Positions 48,220 to 57,025 of a DNA stretch of 64,000 nt are shown here, one piece after another. Position 1 is the first letter of the stretch. Every line of letters starts with the position of its first letter. The DNA is from Erwinia rhapontici (GTDB lineage Bacteria > Pseudomonadota > Gammaproteobacteria > Enterobacterales > Enterobacteriaceae). The stretch spans positions 496,001 to 560,000 of the forward strand of contig NZ_VRKO01000016.1 of NCBI RefSeq assembly GCF_012271765.1. The letters are read 5' to 3'. The notes beneath the pieces are model-generated. The model had not been told where the DNA came from. It did no database searches and saw only the letters and a program-made list of their open reading frames with translations. Made by a program: the position numbers and the translations under genes.

Positions 48220-48365
48220 GCGTGTGCACAAAGATTGTGCACCTTTTGCTTCACCGCAGCGCACAACGACGTGCCTGGCGGCGGAAACCGCGCTTAACGT
48301 GCGTAGTCGAAAGCTAAAGTACTGATCGCACAGCGGCATATAAACAGCTGTACCGGACCCGGTTC

Positions 48366-48380
48366 TGGCACAGTGTTTGC
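48366..48380 (+). promoter_or_regulatory. Sigma-54 promoter of the nirB-cobA operon
   Basis: TGGCAC-AGTGT-TTGC matches the -24/-12 consensus exactly (GG and GC separated by 10 nt). The predicted start is about 12 nt downstream, near 48392. It implies NtrC-type nitrogen control, as for Klebsiella nasF. No clear NtrC site was identified upstream. Confidence 0.82.
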
Positions 48381-48395
48381 AAGTTATCTTGCAGT

Positions 48396-48504
48396 TGTTA
48401 AGACAAAATAACATGCATTTGTTCCACCAATGGCGGTGCAACGAGTGCTTTGGATAAAGGCGTCCAACCGCATGCATTACGCATGTCGGTGGACGCCTTT
48501 TTTT
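48396..48504 (+). promoter_or_regulatory. NasR-responsive antitermination leader with terminator
   Basis: Three elements lie between the sigma-54 promoter and nirB. First is a small hairpin TGTTA/TAACA (48396-48413). Second is a long hairpin 48415-48448 whose stem GCATTTGTTcCACC / GGTGcAACGAGTGC closes on the hexaloop AATGGC, with A at loop position 1 and G at position 4 as in ANTAR-bound RNAs. Third is a strong terminator, AGGCGTCCA ... TGGACGCCT (48458-48498), followed by seven T. NasR bound to the leader should block the terminator. The exact identity of the first ANTAR hairpin is uncertain. Confidence 0.8.
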
Positions 48505-48527
48505 ATGGTTTTTTTCAGGGCAAGGCA

Positions 48528-51389
48528 ATGATGAGCAAAGAACAGAGCAACGTACCCGTGGTGAATACAGCGGTTGAGGCAGCAGATAAACCCACGGTGG
48601 TGGTGATTGGGCATGGCATGGTCGGCCAGCACTTCCTTGAGCAGATGGTCAGCCGACAGCTACAGCAGCAGTTCCATATTGTCGTGTATGGCGAAGAGCG
48701 CCATGTCGCTTATGACCGCGTGCATTTATCGGAATATTTTGCCGGGAAAGGGCACGCGGAACTCTCCCTGGTCCCCCCCGGATTTATTGAACAAAGCGGC
48801 ATTGAACTGCGAACCGGGCGGCAGGTGGTCTCTATCGATTGCCAGCGGCGGCAGGTGCACGAAGCAGATGGTCGTGTTCAGGCGTACGACCAGCTCGTGC
48901 TGGCCAGCGGCTCCAGCCCATTTGTGCCACCGATCCCCGGCAGCGAACACGCGTCCTGTTTTGTTTACCGGACGCTGGACGACCTGGATTCCCTCGCCGC
49001 GAAGGCCACCGGGTCTACGCGTGGTGTGGTGATTGGCGGGGGCTTGCTGGGGCTGGAGGCGGCCAATGCACTGCAAAAACTGGGTCTGGAAACCGCGGTG
49101 GTCGAGCTTTCCTCGCGGCTGATGGCGGTGCAGTTGGATGAGGGGGGCGCTGCGATGCTGCGCCGGAAAATCGAAGCGCTGGGGGTTGCTGTTCATACCG
49201 GTAAGCAGAGCCAGAGCATTGACGCTCAGGAAGATGGCACGCTGCGGCTGAATTTTGCCGATGGCAGTGCCCTTGAGACCGATCTGATACTGTTTTCGGC
49301 CGGTATCCGCCCACGCGATCACCTGGCCGCTGCGGCAGGCCTGATGCTGGGCGAACGCGGTGGCGTGGTCATAGACGATTGCTGCCGGACGTCAGACCCA
49401 GCCGTCTGGGCCATCGGTGAGTGTGCTGTATGGCAGGGGCATCTCTATGGCCTGGTGGCTCCCGGCTATCAGATGGCGCGCGTGCTGGCGGCAACGCTGG
49501 CAGGAGAAGCCGCGGCATTTAGCGGGGCGGATATGAGTACTAAACTCAAGCTGCTGGGAGTCGAGGTGGCATCAATGGGGGATGCTCACGGAGAAACGGC
49601 GGGCAGCCAGAGCTATTACTGGACCAATGAACCCCGGGAAATCTATAAAAAGATTGTCGTTTCGGCTGACGGTAAAACGCTGCTGGGCGGCGTGCTGGTC
49701 GGTGACAGCAGCGAGTACAGCCTGCTGCTACAAATGATGCTGAACGGCATGGCGCTGCCTGATGCCCCTGAAAGTCTGATCCTGCCGCAGAGTGCCGGGG
49801 CTCCGTCGAAAGCGCTTGGCGTGGCGGCTCTGCCGGACAGCGCGCAGGTCTGCTCCTGTCATAACGTGACCAAAGGGGATATCTGCGCCGCGGTCAAAGC
49901 AGGATGCAGCGATATGGCATCGCTGAAAGCCAGCACCAAAGCGGCCACGGGCTGCGGCGGCTGTGCCGCGCTGGTCAAACAGGTCATGGAGTACCAGTTG
50001 GCGGATCTGGGCGTAGAAGTGAAGAAAGATATCTGCGAGCACTTCCCGTGGTCACGTCAGGAGCTGTACTCACTGATTCGCATGGGCAATATCAAAAGCT
50101 TTGAAGAGTTGCTGGCGAAGCAGGGACGCGGCAACGGCTGTGAAATCTGTAAACCGCTGGTGGGATCGATGCTGGCCTCCTGCTGGAATGACTATCTGCT
50201 GACGCCCGCTTTGTTACCCCTGCAGGATACCAACGACCGTTATTTTGCCAATATCCAGAAGGACGGGACTTATTCGGTTGTACCCCGGATGCCGGCCGGT
50301 GAGGTCAGCGCAGAGGGGCTGATCGCCATCGGTGAAATTGCGCAAAAATACAATTTGTACTGCAAAGTCACCGGGGGCCAGCGTATCGATCTGTTTGGTG
50401 CCCGGCTGGAGCAGTTACCGGTTATCTGGCAGGCGCTGGTGGACGCAGGTTTTGAAACCGGGCATGCGTACGGCAAATCGCTGCGCACCGTGAAGTCCTG
50501 TGTCGGATCGACCTGGTGCCGCTACGGCGTGCAGGATTCAACCAGTTTCGCGACCCGGCTGGAAAACCGTTACAAGGGGCTGCGAACCCCCCATAAGTTT
50601 AAAATGGCCGTATCGGGGTGCACGCGCGAATGCGCAGAGGCCCAGAGTAAGGACATTGGCGTGATTGCCACCGACAAAGGCTGGAATCTGTACGTCTGCG
50701 GCAATGGCGGGATGAAGCCGCGTCATGCCGACCTGTTTGCCAGCGACCTGGATGCAGAAACACTGGTGCGCTATGTCGACCGTCTGCTGATGTTCTATAT
50801 CCGTACTGCCGATCGTCTGCAACGAACCAGCGTATGGATGGATAACCTTGAAGGGGGGCTGGAGTATCTGCGTCAGGTGGTGATGGATGATGTGCTCGGG
50901 ATTGCTGCCGAACTGGAGCAGGAGATGCAGCGCGTCGTTGACCGCTATCAGTGTGAATGGCAGACCACGCTGGCCAGCCCCGATCGTCTGGCGCTGTTCC
51001 GTCGCTCGGTAAATGACGTGCAGCCCACATCGCTGTGGAATAAGGTCTGCACCCTTAAGGAGATCCCCCCGCAGGCCGGGATCGGCGCGCACCTCGGCTC
51101 ACAGGCGATAGCCCTGTTCCGGCTTGATGATACGGTTTACGCACTGGATGACCATGAACCAGGAACGGAAGCCAATGTGCTGTCGCGCGGGCTTTTGGGC
51201 GACAGTCAGGGTGAACCGCTGGTGATTTCGCCGTTATACAAACAGCGATTCCGACTGAAAGACGGACAGAGCCTGGACAACCCGGCGCTTTACCAGCGCT
51301 GCTGGCCAGTGAAAATTGAACAGGGGCTGGTCTGGGTTGCCAGCACGCCGCTGGTTCAGACTCCGGGCGACACCGCCCTGACAGTATGA
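48528..51389 (+). CDS. nasB: Assimilatory nitrite reductase, NirB-NirD fusion
   Basis: A 953-residue cytosolic flavo-siroheme enzyme reducing nitrite to ammonium with NAD(P)H. The FAD loop VVVIGHGMVGQHF and the NAD loop VVIGGGLLGLEAANAL occupy the N-terminal third. A BFD-type [2Fe-2S] domain (CSCHNVTKGDIC ... GCGGC, ~440-480) and a siroheme/4Fe-4S domain with CVGSTWC and SGCTRECAEA (~655-700) follow. The last ~115 residues (LKEIPPQ to the end) are a NirD-like small subunit without Rieske ligands, as in E. coli NirD, fused here in one chain. The start MMSKEQS at 48528 has AAGG upstream. It follows the antitermination leader and overlaps cobA by 4 bp. Confidence 0.92.
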   Translation: MMSKEQSNVPVVNTAVEAADKPTVVVIGHGMVGQHFLEQMVSRQLQQQFHIVVYGEERHVAYDRVHLSEYFAGKGHAELSLVPPGFIEQSGIELRTGRQVVSIDCQRRQVHEADGRVQAYDQLVLASGSSPFVPPIPGSEHASCFVYRTLDDLDSLAAKATGSTRGVVIGGGLLGLEAANALQKLGLETAVVELSSRLMAVQLDEGGAAMLRRKIEALGVAVHTGKQSQSIDAQEDGTLRLNFADGSALETDLILFSAGIRPRDHLAAAAGLMLGERGGVVIDDCCRTSDPAVWAIGECAVWQGHLYGLVAPGYQMARVLAATLAGEAAAFSGADMSTKLKLLGVEVASMGDAHGETAGSQSYYWTNEPREIYKKIVVSADGKTLLGGVLVGDSSEYSLLLQMMLNGMALPDAPESLILPQSAGAPSKALGVAALPDSAQVCSCHNVTKGDICAAVKAGCSDMASLKASTKAATGCGGCAALVKQVMEYQLADLGVEVKKDICEHFPWSRQELYSLIRMGNIKSFEELLAKQGRGNGCEICKPLVGSMLASCWNDYLLTPALLPLQDTNDRYFANIQKDGTYSVVPRMPAGEVSAEGLIAIGEIAQKYNLYCKVTGGQRIDLFGARLEQLPVIWQALVDAGFETGHAYGKSLRTVKSCVGSTWCRYGVQDSTSFATRLENRYKGLRTPHKFKMAVSGCTRECAEAQSKDIGVIATDKGWNLYVCGNGGMKPRHADLFASDLDAETLVRYVDRLLMFYIRTADRLQRTSVWMDNLEGGLEYLRQVVMDDVLGIAAELEQEMQRVVDRYQCEWQTTLASPDRLALFRRSVNDVQPTSLWNKVCTLKEIPPQAGIGAHLGSQAIALFRLDDTVYALDDHEPGTEANVLSRGLLGDSQGEPLVISPLYKQRFRLKDGQSLDNPALYQRCWPVKIEQGLVWVASTPLVQTPGDTALTV

Positions 51390-52240
51390 GGCCGAAAATG
51401 ACTGTAAAAATACCTGCTCTTGATCGTTTGCTGGCCGGGGGCTTCCCCCCCGGCCAGCAGGGAGATGTCTGGCTGGTGGGGGCCGGGCCGGGAGCCGTGG
51501 ACCTGTTGACGGTGCGCGCGCTGCGTCTTATCGAAAAGGCTGAGGTGGTGGTCTGCGATCGGCTGGTCGGGCCGGATATTCTGGCACTGATCCCCCCAAC
51601 GGCACTGAATATTGACGTGGGAAAAACGCCGGGTTTTCATGGCATGAAGCAGTCACAGATCAACCAATTGCTGGTGGATCTGGCCCGTGCCGGGCGGCAG
51701 GTGATCCGTCTTAAAGGCGGCGATCCCTTTATTTTCGGCCGGGGAGGGGAAGAGATGCAGTGGCTGCAACAGGCGGGAGTGACCTGCCATATTGTGCCCG
51801 GCATTACCGCCGCTACCGGCTGTGCGGCCGCCACTGGCATCCCGCTGACGCACCGCGACATGGCCCAGTCGGTGCGCTTTATCACCGGTCATGGACGTGA
51901 CGGCAAACCCCAGCTTGACTGGGAAAGTTTACGTGATGCCCGCCAGACGCTGGTGTTTTATATGGGATTAACATGGTGTGAGGCATTAAGCGAGCAGATG
52001 ATCCGGCACGGACGCGATGCGCATACGCCGGTAGCGATTATCGAGCGGGGCACACGTCACGATCAGCGCACCCACATTACCCGCCTTGACCGGCTGGCGC
52101 AGACGGTAGCGGAACGGCAGCCACAGTCACCGGGCCTGTTGATTGTCGGTGACGTGGTGCGTTTATACCGAACTGACGCCGATCAGGGCGCCACCAGCAC
52201 CTTCACCCCCAGTGCTTCAAAGGCGTCAATAGACGCCTGA
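51386..52240 (+). CDS. cobA: Uroporphyrinogen-III C-methyltransferase
   Basis: A 284-residue SUMT that makes precorrin-2 from uroporphyrinogen III with SAM, feeding siroheme synthesis. Motifs: VWLVGAGPGAVDLLTVRAL, RLKGGDPFIFGRGGEE and VPGITAATGCAAATGIPLTH. It lacks the CysG dehydrogenase/ferrochelatase half. Coupling with nirB (ATGA) makes sense, because nitrite reductase needs siroheme. Its last 58 bp overlap the 3' end of the convergent DeoR gene. Confidence 0.93.
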   Translation: MRPKMTVKIPALDRLLAGGFPPGQQGDVWLVGAGPGAVDLLTVRALRLIEKAEVVVCDRLVGPDILALIPPTALNIDVGKTPGFHGMKQSQINQLLVDLARAGRQVIRLKGGDPFIFGRGGEEMQWLQQAGVTCHIVPGITAATGCAAATGIPLTHRDMAQSVRFITGHGRDGKPQLDWESLRDARQTLVFYMGLTWCEALSEQMIRHGRDAHTPVAIIERGTRHDQRTHITRLDRLAQTVAERQPQSPGLLIVGDVVRLYRTDADQGATSTFTPSASKASIDA

Positions 52241-52983
52241 GTAATGCCGCTGTCGGTGATCAGATACTGGATTTTGCTCCATTCGCAGGGCAACGCAAAC
52301 ATCGACACCTTGTCGATTTTACTGGAGTCAGCCACCACGTAAACGGTGTTCGCAGAGTGGATCATGGCGCTTTTCACCTTGATATCCGTCTCGCTGGGAA
52401 AACTCAGACCGAGGCGGGGAGAAATGCAGGCCGTGGCGAGAAACAGCTTCTCCGCCAGCACGTTTTCAAAAAAACTGGCGGCCTTTTCACCTGACGTCGA
52501 CAGGGTGGGGAACTTAAAGGTGCCGCCGGTCAGCAGGATATTAATCCCCGGCTCACCGCCCAGCTTCAGGGCAATATTCACGGCGTTGGTCACCACCGAC
52601 AGGCGCCGGATGTGATTCATATGATTGGCGATCGCCGTCGTCGTGGTGCCCGAATCGAAAATGACCGTATCGCCGTTTTCGATATGCTGTGCCGCCAGAC
52701 GCCCAATGGCATCTTTTGCGTCGAGATGGGTTTGCCGTTCCAGCAGCAATGCGCCGGTATTTTGCTTACCTGTAATCAATGTTGCACCGCCGTGATAACG
52801 CTGCACATACCCCTCTTTTTGCAGCATACGCAGGTCGGTACGGATAGTGGCTTCGGTCAGTCCGAAAGTCTCCGTCAGCATTTTTACCGTGACGGTGCCA
52901 TCCTCACGGATCATCTCCAGGATCTTTTCCCGCCGTTGCTGCATATCAGCCAGTTGTTCATTTTTGCTTTTCAAGTCAATCAC
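52183..52983 (-). CDS. DeoR-family transcriptional regulator
   Basis: A 266-residue regulator with a DeoR winged helix (RREKILEMIREDGTVTVKML ... TEATIRTDLRMLQKEGYVQR) and a phosphosugar-sensing domain (GDTVIFDSGTTTTAIANH, LTGGTF, VYVVADSSKIDK). It is transcribed divergently from the transketolase-sugar operon across a 370 bp region with inverted repeats, so it is probably that operon's repressor, sensing a phosphorylated intermediate. Its end overlaps cobA on the opposite strand by 58 bp. Confidence 0.9.
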   Translation of the reverse strand: MIDLKSKNEQLADMQQRREKILEMIREDGTVTVKMLTETFGLTEATIRTDLRMLQKEGYVQRYHGGATLITGKQNTGALLLERQTHLDAKDAIGRLAAQHIENGDTVIFDSGTTTTAIANHMNHIRRLSVVTNAVNIALKLGGEPGINILLTGGTFKFPTLSTSGEKAASFFENVLAEKLFLATACISPRLGLSFPSETDIKVKSAMIHSANTVYVVADSSKIDKVSMFALPCEWSKIQYLITDSGITQASIDAFEALGVKVLVAP

Positions 52984-53080
52984 TCCCTTTGCCTGAATGC
53001 GGGTTGCCTGCCCCGTCAGCCGGGCTGTTGCGATAAATAGTAACCCTCGTCCGCATCAATTGCGAGATCTGCAAAAGTGA

Positions 53081-53101
53081 CTTTCAATTTTCGAATGAAA
53101 G
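53081..53101. promoter_or_regulatory. Candidate DeoR operator in the 370 bp divergent region
   Basis: The imperfect palindrome CTTTCA ... TGAAAG (53081-53101, centre TTTTCGAA) resembles DeoR-family boxes (TTTCGAATGAAAG type). A related TTCGAAAACGAAA is at 53275-53287. Both lie between the regulator and the operon it faces (52984-53353). The rest of that region is AT-rich and non-coding. Confidence 0.45.
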
Positions 53102-53353
53102 TCAAAAATTGCCATTCAATTGATTTAACTGATATTTAACATTGTCTTCATCGCAATACTCGCCGCGAATTCTCGCTACGCTGCTGTTTTATAATGCATT
53201 AATGTTATTTTTGGCTTTTGTTTGAAATATGATCCACCCCACAATATGATTACAAACGATAGCGTATATTTTTATTCGAAAACGAAATTGCCGCAGTTGA
53301 CTGTCATATCAACACGCTATCCGGCCCGCGGCGTCATAGATGAAGAGGTAATG

Positions 53354-54157
53354 ATGGACTTTCAGGCAATCAAACAGACTGCGCGTCAGGCCCGGCGCTA
53401 TGTACTGCAAATGAATCATCGGGCAGGCAAAGGTCATACCGGTGCCGACCTCTCTGAGGTGGATATCATCTGTACCTTATTTATGGCGGTGATGGATCGC
53501 AGCCGTCCGCGTCCCGATCAGGACCGTTTCATCCTCTCCAAAGGTCACGGGGCAGGCGGGTTGTATTGCAGCGCGGCTGCTATGGGCCTGATTGACCCGG
53601 CGATCCTCGACCAGTTTATGGGGGACGATACGCTGCTGGCGGGCCATCCCATCCATCAGAAGCTGCCAGAGCTGGTGGAAATTAACTCGGGTGGTTTAGG
53701 CCACGGGTTATCGATTGGTGTGGGTCTGGCGCTGGGCAACAAACTCTCTGGTCGTGCTGACCGTCGTGCTTTTGTCCTGCTCGGAGATGGTGAACTGGCG
53801 GAAGGTTCTAACTGGGAAGCGGCGATGTCGGCCAGTAAATTCAAACTGGAAAACCTGGTGGCGATTGTTGACCGTAACCGTTTGCAACTGGCCGGGAAAA
53901 CCGAAGATATCATGCCGCTGGAGCCGCTGGCCGACAAATGGCTGGCATTCGGTTTCGAAGTGCTGGAGTGCAACGGGCACGATCCTGCCGCCATTGCCGC
54001 CGCCGCTAACCAACCCGGCATCGGTAAACCCCGCGTTATTTTAGCCAATACCGAAAAAGGGCACGGTATCTCGTTTATGGCCAACGTCCCGGCCTGGCAT
54101 CACGCCGTACCTAATGATGAGCAACTGGCCCTTGGGCTGGCCGAGCTGGAGGATTAA
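53354..54157 (+). CDS. Transketolase, N-terminal (TPP-binding) subunit
   Basis: A 267-residue protein equal to the N-terminal third of transketolase. It shows SKGHGAGGLYCSAA and the TPP/Mg motif GDGELAEGSNWEAAM ... VDRNRLQLAG (GDG-Nx), plus EKGHGISFM. The start is taken at 53354 (MDFQAIKQTARQARR), with AGAGG upstream; the frame is open from 53222, but the extra segment is not transketolase-like. It pairs with the C-terminal subunit 2 bp downstream. Split transketolases of this type serve specialised sugar pathways, for example apulose-4-phosphate cleavage; the substrate here is not known. Confidence 0.9.
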   Translation: MDFQAIKQTARQARRYVLQMNHRAGKGHTGADLSEVDIICTLFMAVMDRSRPRPDQDRFILSKGHGAGGLYCSAAAMGLIDPAILDQFMGDDTLLAGHPIHQKLPELVEINSGGLGHGLSIGVGLALGNKLSGRADRRAFVLLGDGELAEGSNWEAAMSASKFKLENLVAIVDRNRLQLAGKTEDIMPLEPLADKWLAFGFEVLECNGHDPAAIAAAANQPGIGKPRVILANTEKGHGISFMANVPAWHHAVPNDEQLALGLAELED

Positions 54158-54159
54158 CC

Positions 54160-55074
54160 ATGCAAGACTTACGTGACGCCGTGATTGCCACGCTGGTGGA
54201 AGCCCAGAATGAGGGAGCAGACCTCAGTGTCATGGTGGCCGACTCCACCTCAACATCAAAAATTGCCCCGTTTGAAAAAGCCTTCCCGGATCGGGTCATC
54301 AACGTGGGTATCGCTGAACAGAATATGGTGGGAATGGCGGCGGGAGTGGCATTGAGTGGCCGTACGGTATTCACCGCTAATGCTGCACCGTTTCTGTTTG
54401 CCCGCTCGAATGAGCAATTGAAAAATGATGTTTGTTACTCAGAAACTAACGTCAAGATGCTCGGCCTGAATGCCGGTTTTGCTTACGGTCCGTTGGGTGC
54501 CACGCACCACTGTACTAACGACATTGCTATCGCCCGTTCGATGGGCAACCTGCAAATTTTCGCGCCAGCAGATGCCATTCAGGCCAGCGCGATTGCCCGC
54601 CATGCCATCAGCCATAAAGGGCCGGTTTATATCCGTATGGACAGCGATAAAGTGCCGCTGCTGCATGATGCCGATTACCAGTTTGTGCCGGGTAAACCAG
54701 AGGTGTTACAGCAGGGTAAAGACACCGTGGTGTTCTGTCTGGGAACGCTGGCTCATGAAGCCCTGGCCGCTAAAGATGACAGCATCACCATCGTCTCACT
54801 GCCTTCTCTGTGGCCGCTGGACGAAGCGGCGGTCATCAAGCTGATTACCGCACACCGTCAGGTGATCACCATGGAAGAACATGTGTTGAGTGGCGGTCTG
54901 AGCAGCATTATCGGTGAGCTGCTGCATCAGCACAGCCTGCGCCAGCGCTTTATTCCGCTGGGTATCCCGCCGTATGAATTTACCCATAGCAGCAGTCGTG
55001 TTGCCCTGCGTCGCCAGTTCCGCATCGATGCTGAAGGCCTGCGCGCCACGTTAGAAAATCTTGTTGCCGCTTAA
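54160..55074 (+). CDS. Transketolase, C-terminal subunit
   Basis: A 304-residue protein carrying the pyrimidine-binding and C-terminal domains. The catalytic glutamate is in VINVGIAEQNMVGMA; GPLGATHHCTNDIA and YIRMDSDKVPLL follow. Together with the preceding gene it would form a complete heteromeric TPP enzyme transferring two-carbon units. Apulose-4-phosphate transketolase subunits AptA/AptB have this architecture, but no apiose isomerase gene is present. Confidence 0.9.
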   Translation: MQDLRDAVIATLVEAQNEGADLSVMVADSTSTSKIAPFEKAFPDRVINVGIAEQNMVGMAAGVALSGRTVFTANAAPFLFARSNEQLKNDVCYSETNVKMLGLNAGFAYGPLGATHHCTNDIAIARSMGNLQIFAPADAIQASAIARHAISHKGPVYIRMDSDKVPLLHDADYQFVPGKPEVLQQGKDTVVFCLGTLAHEALAAKDDSITIVSLPSLWPLDEAAVIKLITAHRQVITMEEHVLSGGLSSIIGELLHQHSLRQRFIPLGIPPYEFTHSSSRVALRRQFRIDAEGLRATLENLVAA

Positions 55075-55087
55075 GGAGAGTCTGGAA

Positions 55088-55885
55088 ATGAGTAACGAAT
55101 ATGACGTCAATCTGCGCTACGGCGTAGATATCAACGGGGATCTCAGTGGCAAGGTGGCCGTGGTCACCGGGGGGCTGGGGGGGATTGCGATGGCCAGCAA
55201 TCAGATGCTGCTGGAGAAAGGCGCGAAGCTGGCACTGCTCTATCCGGCGTTTGAACAGAGCAAAGTGGCGGATGTTGCCGGGCAGTTCGCAGCCGATCGC
55301 GTCCAGTTTGTTCAGTGCGATGTCACTGACCCGGACTCTGTGGAGCAGGCAATAGCACAGGTTGAAGCGCACTATGGCCAGATCGATATTCTGGTGAACT
55401 GTGCGGGCTACGTGATGTTGCAGCCGGTACTGGAAACGGAATTTGCCGAGTGGCAGAAGCAGGTGGCAGTCAATCTGACCGGGCCATTCCTCTGTTCTCA
55501 GGCGGTGGCAAAACGCATGGTGAAAGCGGGTAAAGGCGGAAAGATCATCAATATTGCCTCGCAGGCGGCATCCATCGCCATCGATAACCATGTGGCCTAT
55601 ACCTCGGCGAAAGCCGGGCTGTTGGGGATGACCAAAGTGATGGCGAAAGAGTTTGCGCCCCACAAAATTAACGTGAATACCCTGTCGCCTACCGTGGTGC
55701 TGACGCCAATGGGCGAGAAAGCCTGGCGTGGGGAGAAAGGGGAGGCGATGAAGCAACTGATCCCAATGGGACGTTTTGCCTACACGGACGAAATTGCCGC
55801 CGCCGTGCTGTTTTTTGCCAGCAACGGTAGCGACATGATCACAGGCGCAGACCTGATGATCGATGGCGGTTTCACTATTTGGTAA
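55088..55885 (+). CDS. SDR-family oxidoreductase of the sugar operon
   Basis: A 265-residue classical short-chain dehydrogenase. The start at 55088 follows AGGAG. The cofactor loop is GKVAVVTGGLGGIAMA (an unusual TGGLGGI), with NCAGYV and catalytic YTSAK, and a C-terminal GADLMIDGGFTIW. Its place between transketolase and transporter genes suggests oxidation of an alditol or reduction of a ketose in the same pathway. The exact substrate cannot be read from sequence. Confidence 0.88.
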   Translation: MSNEYDVNLRYGVDINGDLSGKVAVVTGGLGGIAMASNQMLLEKGAKLALLYPAFEQSKVADVAGQFAADRVQFVQCDVTDPDSVEQAIAQVEAHYGQIDILVNCAGYVMLQPVLETEFAEWQKQVAVNLTGPFLCSQAVAKRMVKAGKGGKIINIASQAASIAIDNHVAYTSAKAGLLGMTKVMAKEFAPHKINVNTLSPTVVLTPMGEKAWRGEKGEAMKQLIPMGRFAYTDEIAAAVLFFASNGSDMITGADLMIDGGFTIW

Positions 55886-56033
55886 TACCGATTACTGCGC
55901 CAACACCAGAGAATTCGAGATGTTATCCCGACTGTCGGTCGTTGCAGCAAGGCGGTAAGTAAACGCAACTGCGGCATCCGATACCAAGGTTAAAAAGCTG
56001 TACCTACACATAACAACATAAGAGAACATCAAA

Positions 56034-56969
56034 ATGAAAATGCGTTTAACTCTGTTAGCTCTAGCGACCGCCTGCTCCTTCTCTCATGCCGTTACTGCCG
56101 CAGAGAAAGGCACCATCATGATCCTCGTTAACTCGCTGGATAACCCGTACTACGCCTCTGAGGCCAAAGGGGCCAACCTGAAGGCCCAGGAACTGGGTTA
56201 CAAAACCACCGTGCTGTCCCACGGTGAAGATGTGAAAAAACAAAGCGAACTGATTGATGCCGCCATCGGTAAAAAAGTGCAGGGCATTATCCTCGATAAC
56301 GCTGACTCCACCGCCAGCGTTGCCGCCATCAAAAAAGCCAAAGATGCCGGTATTCCTGTGGTGTTGATTAACCGTGAAATCCCGGTTGATGACGTCGCGC
56401 TGGAGCAGATCACCCACAACAACTTCCAGGCGGGTTCCGATGTGGCGAACGTTTTCGTTGAGAAGATGGGCGAGAAAGGCACCTATGCCGAACTGACCTG
56501 TAACCTGGCCGACAACAACTGCGTCACCCGTTCGAAATCCTTCCACCAGGTACTGGATCAGTACCCGGATATGAAAAGTGTGGCGAAGCAGGATGCGAAA
56601 GGCACCCTGATCGACGGTAAGCGCATTATGGACAGCATTCTCCAGGCGCACCCGGATGTAAAAGGGGTGATCTGTGGTAACGGTCCGGTGGCGCTGGGGG
56701 CCATTGCTGCCCTGAAAGCGGCCGGTCGTAGTGATGTGATTGTGGTGGGTATTGATGGCAGCAACGACGAACGTGATGCGGTCAAAGCCGGCACGCTGAA
56801 AGCCACCGTGATGTTGCAGGCGCAGGCGATCGCCGCGCAGGGCGTCACCGATATCGACAATTTCCTGCAGAAAGGCACCAAACCCGAGAAACAGCGCGTG
56901 ATGTTCCGCGGCATCCTGATCAACCAGGACAACGCAGACAAAGTGCAGGACTTCAATTTCAAATCCTGA
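56034..56969 (+). CDS. Periplasmic sugar-binding protein (ABC importer)
   Basis: A 311-residue precursor with signal peptide (cleavage near VTAA, ~23). The mature protein is a Peripl_BP_4 ribose-type binder: TIMILVNSLDNPYYASEAKG, IILDNADSTASVAAIKKA, VVLINREIP, VVVGIDGSNDERDAVKAG. It delivers a sugar or polyol to the permease and ATPase encoded downstream. A 148 bp gap upstream may hold an internal promoter, and a strong hairpin follows the gene, both typical for highly expressed binding proteins. Confidence 0.92.
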   Translation: MKMRLTLLALATACSFSHAVTAAEKGTIMILVNSLDNPYYASEAKGANLKAQELGYKTTVLSHGEDVKKQSELIDAAIGKKVQGIILDNADSTASVAAIKKAKDAGIPVVLINREIPVDDVALEQITHNNFQAGSDVANVFVEKMGEKGTYAELTCNLADNNCVTRSKSFHQVLDQYPDMKSVAKQDAKGTLIDGKRIMDSILQAHPDVKGVICGNGPVALGAIAALKAAGRSDVIVVGIDGSNDERDAVKAGTLKATVMLQAQAIAAQGVTDIDNFLQKGTKPEKQRVMFRGILINQDNADKVQDFNFKS

Positions 56970-56992
56970 GTTAACGCTTCATAAGATGTGAC

Positions 56993-57013
56993 TGCGCCCC
57001 CTGTGGGGGCGCA
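56993..57013 (+). other. Intercistronic mRNA hairpin after the binding-protein gene
   Basis: A perfect 9-bp stem TGCGCCCCC / GGGGGCGCA with a 3-nt loop TGT and no T-tract. Such hairpins shield the upstream transcript from 3' exonucleases and raise binding-protein levels relative to the permease genes. Confidence 0.65.
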
Positions 57014-57025
57014 AAGGAGAGAATT

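Noticed and set aside
53222..53353. N-terminal extension of the transketolase subunit from the ATG-like codon at 53222
   Set aside because: The extra residues do not resemble transketolase, and the region is AT-rich promoter-like DNA; a ribosome-binding site fits 53354.
54980..55756. 258-codon frame antisense to the SDR gene
   Set aside because: The plus-strand SDR has all motifs and a ribosome-binding site; the antisense frame has none.
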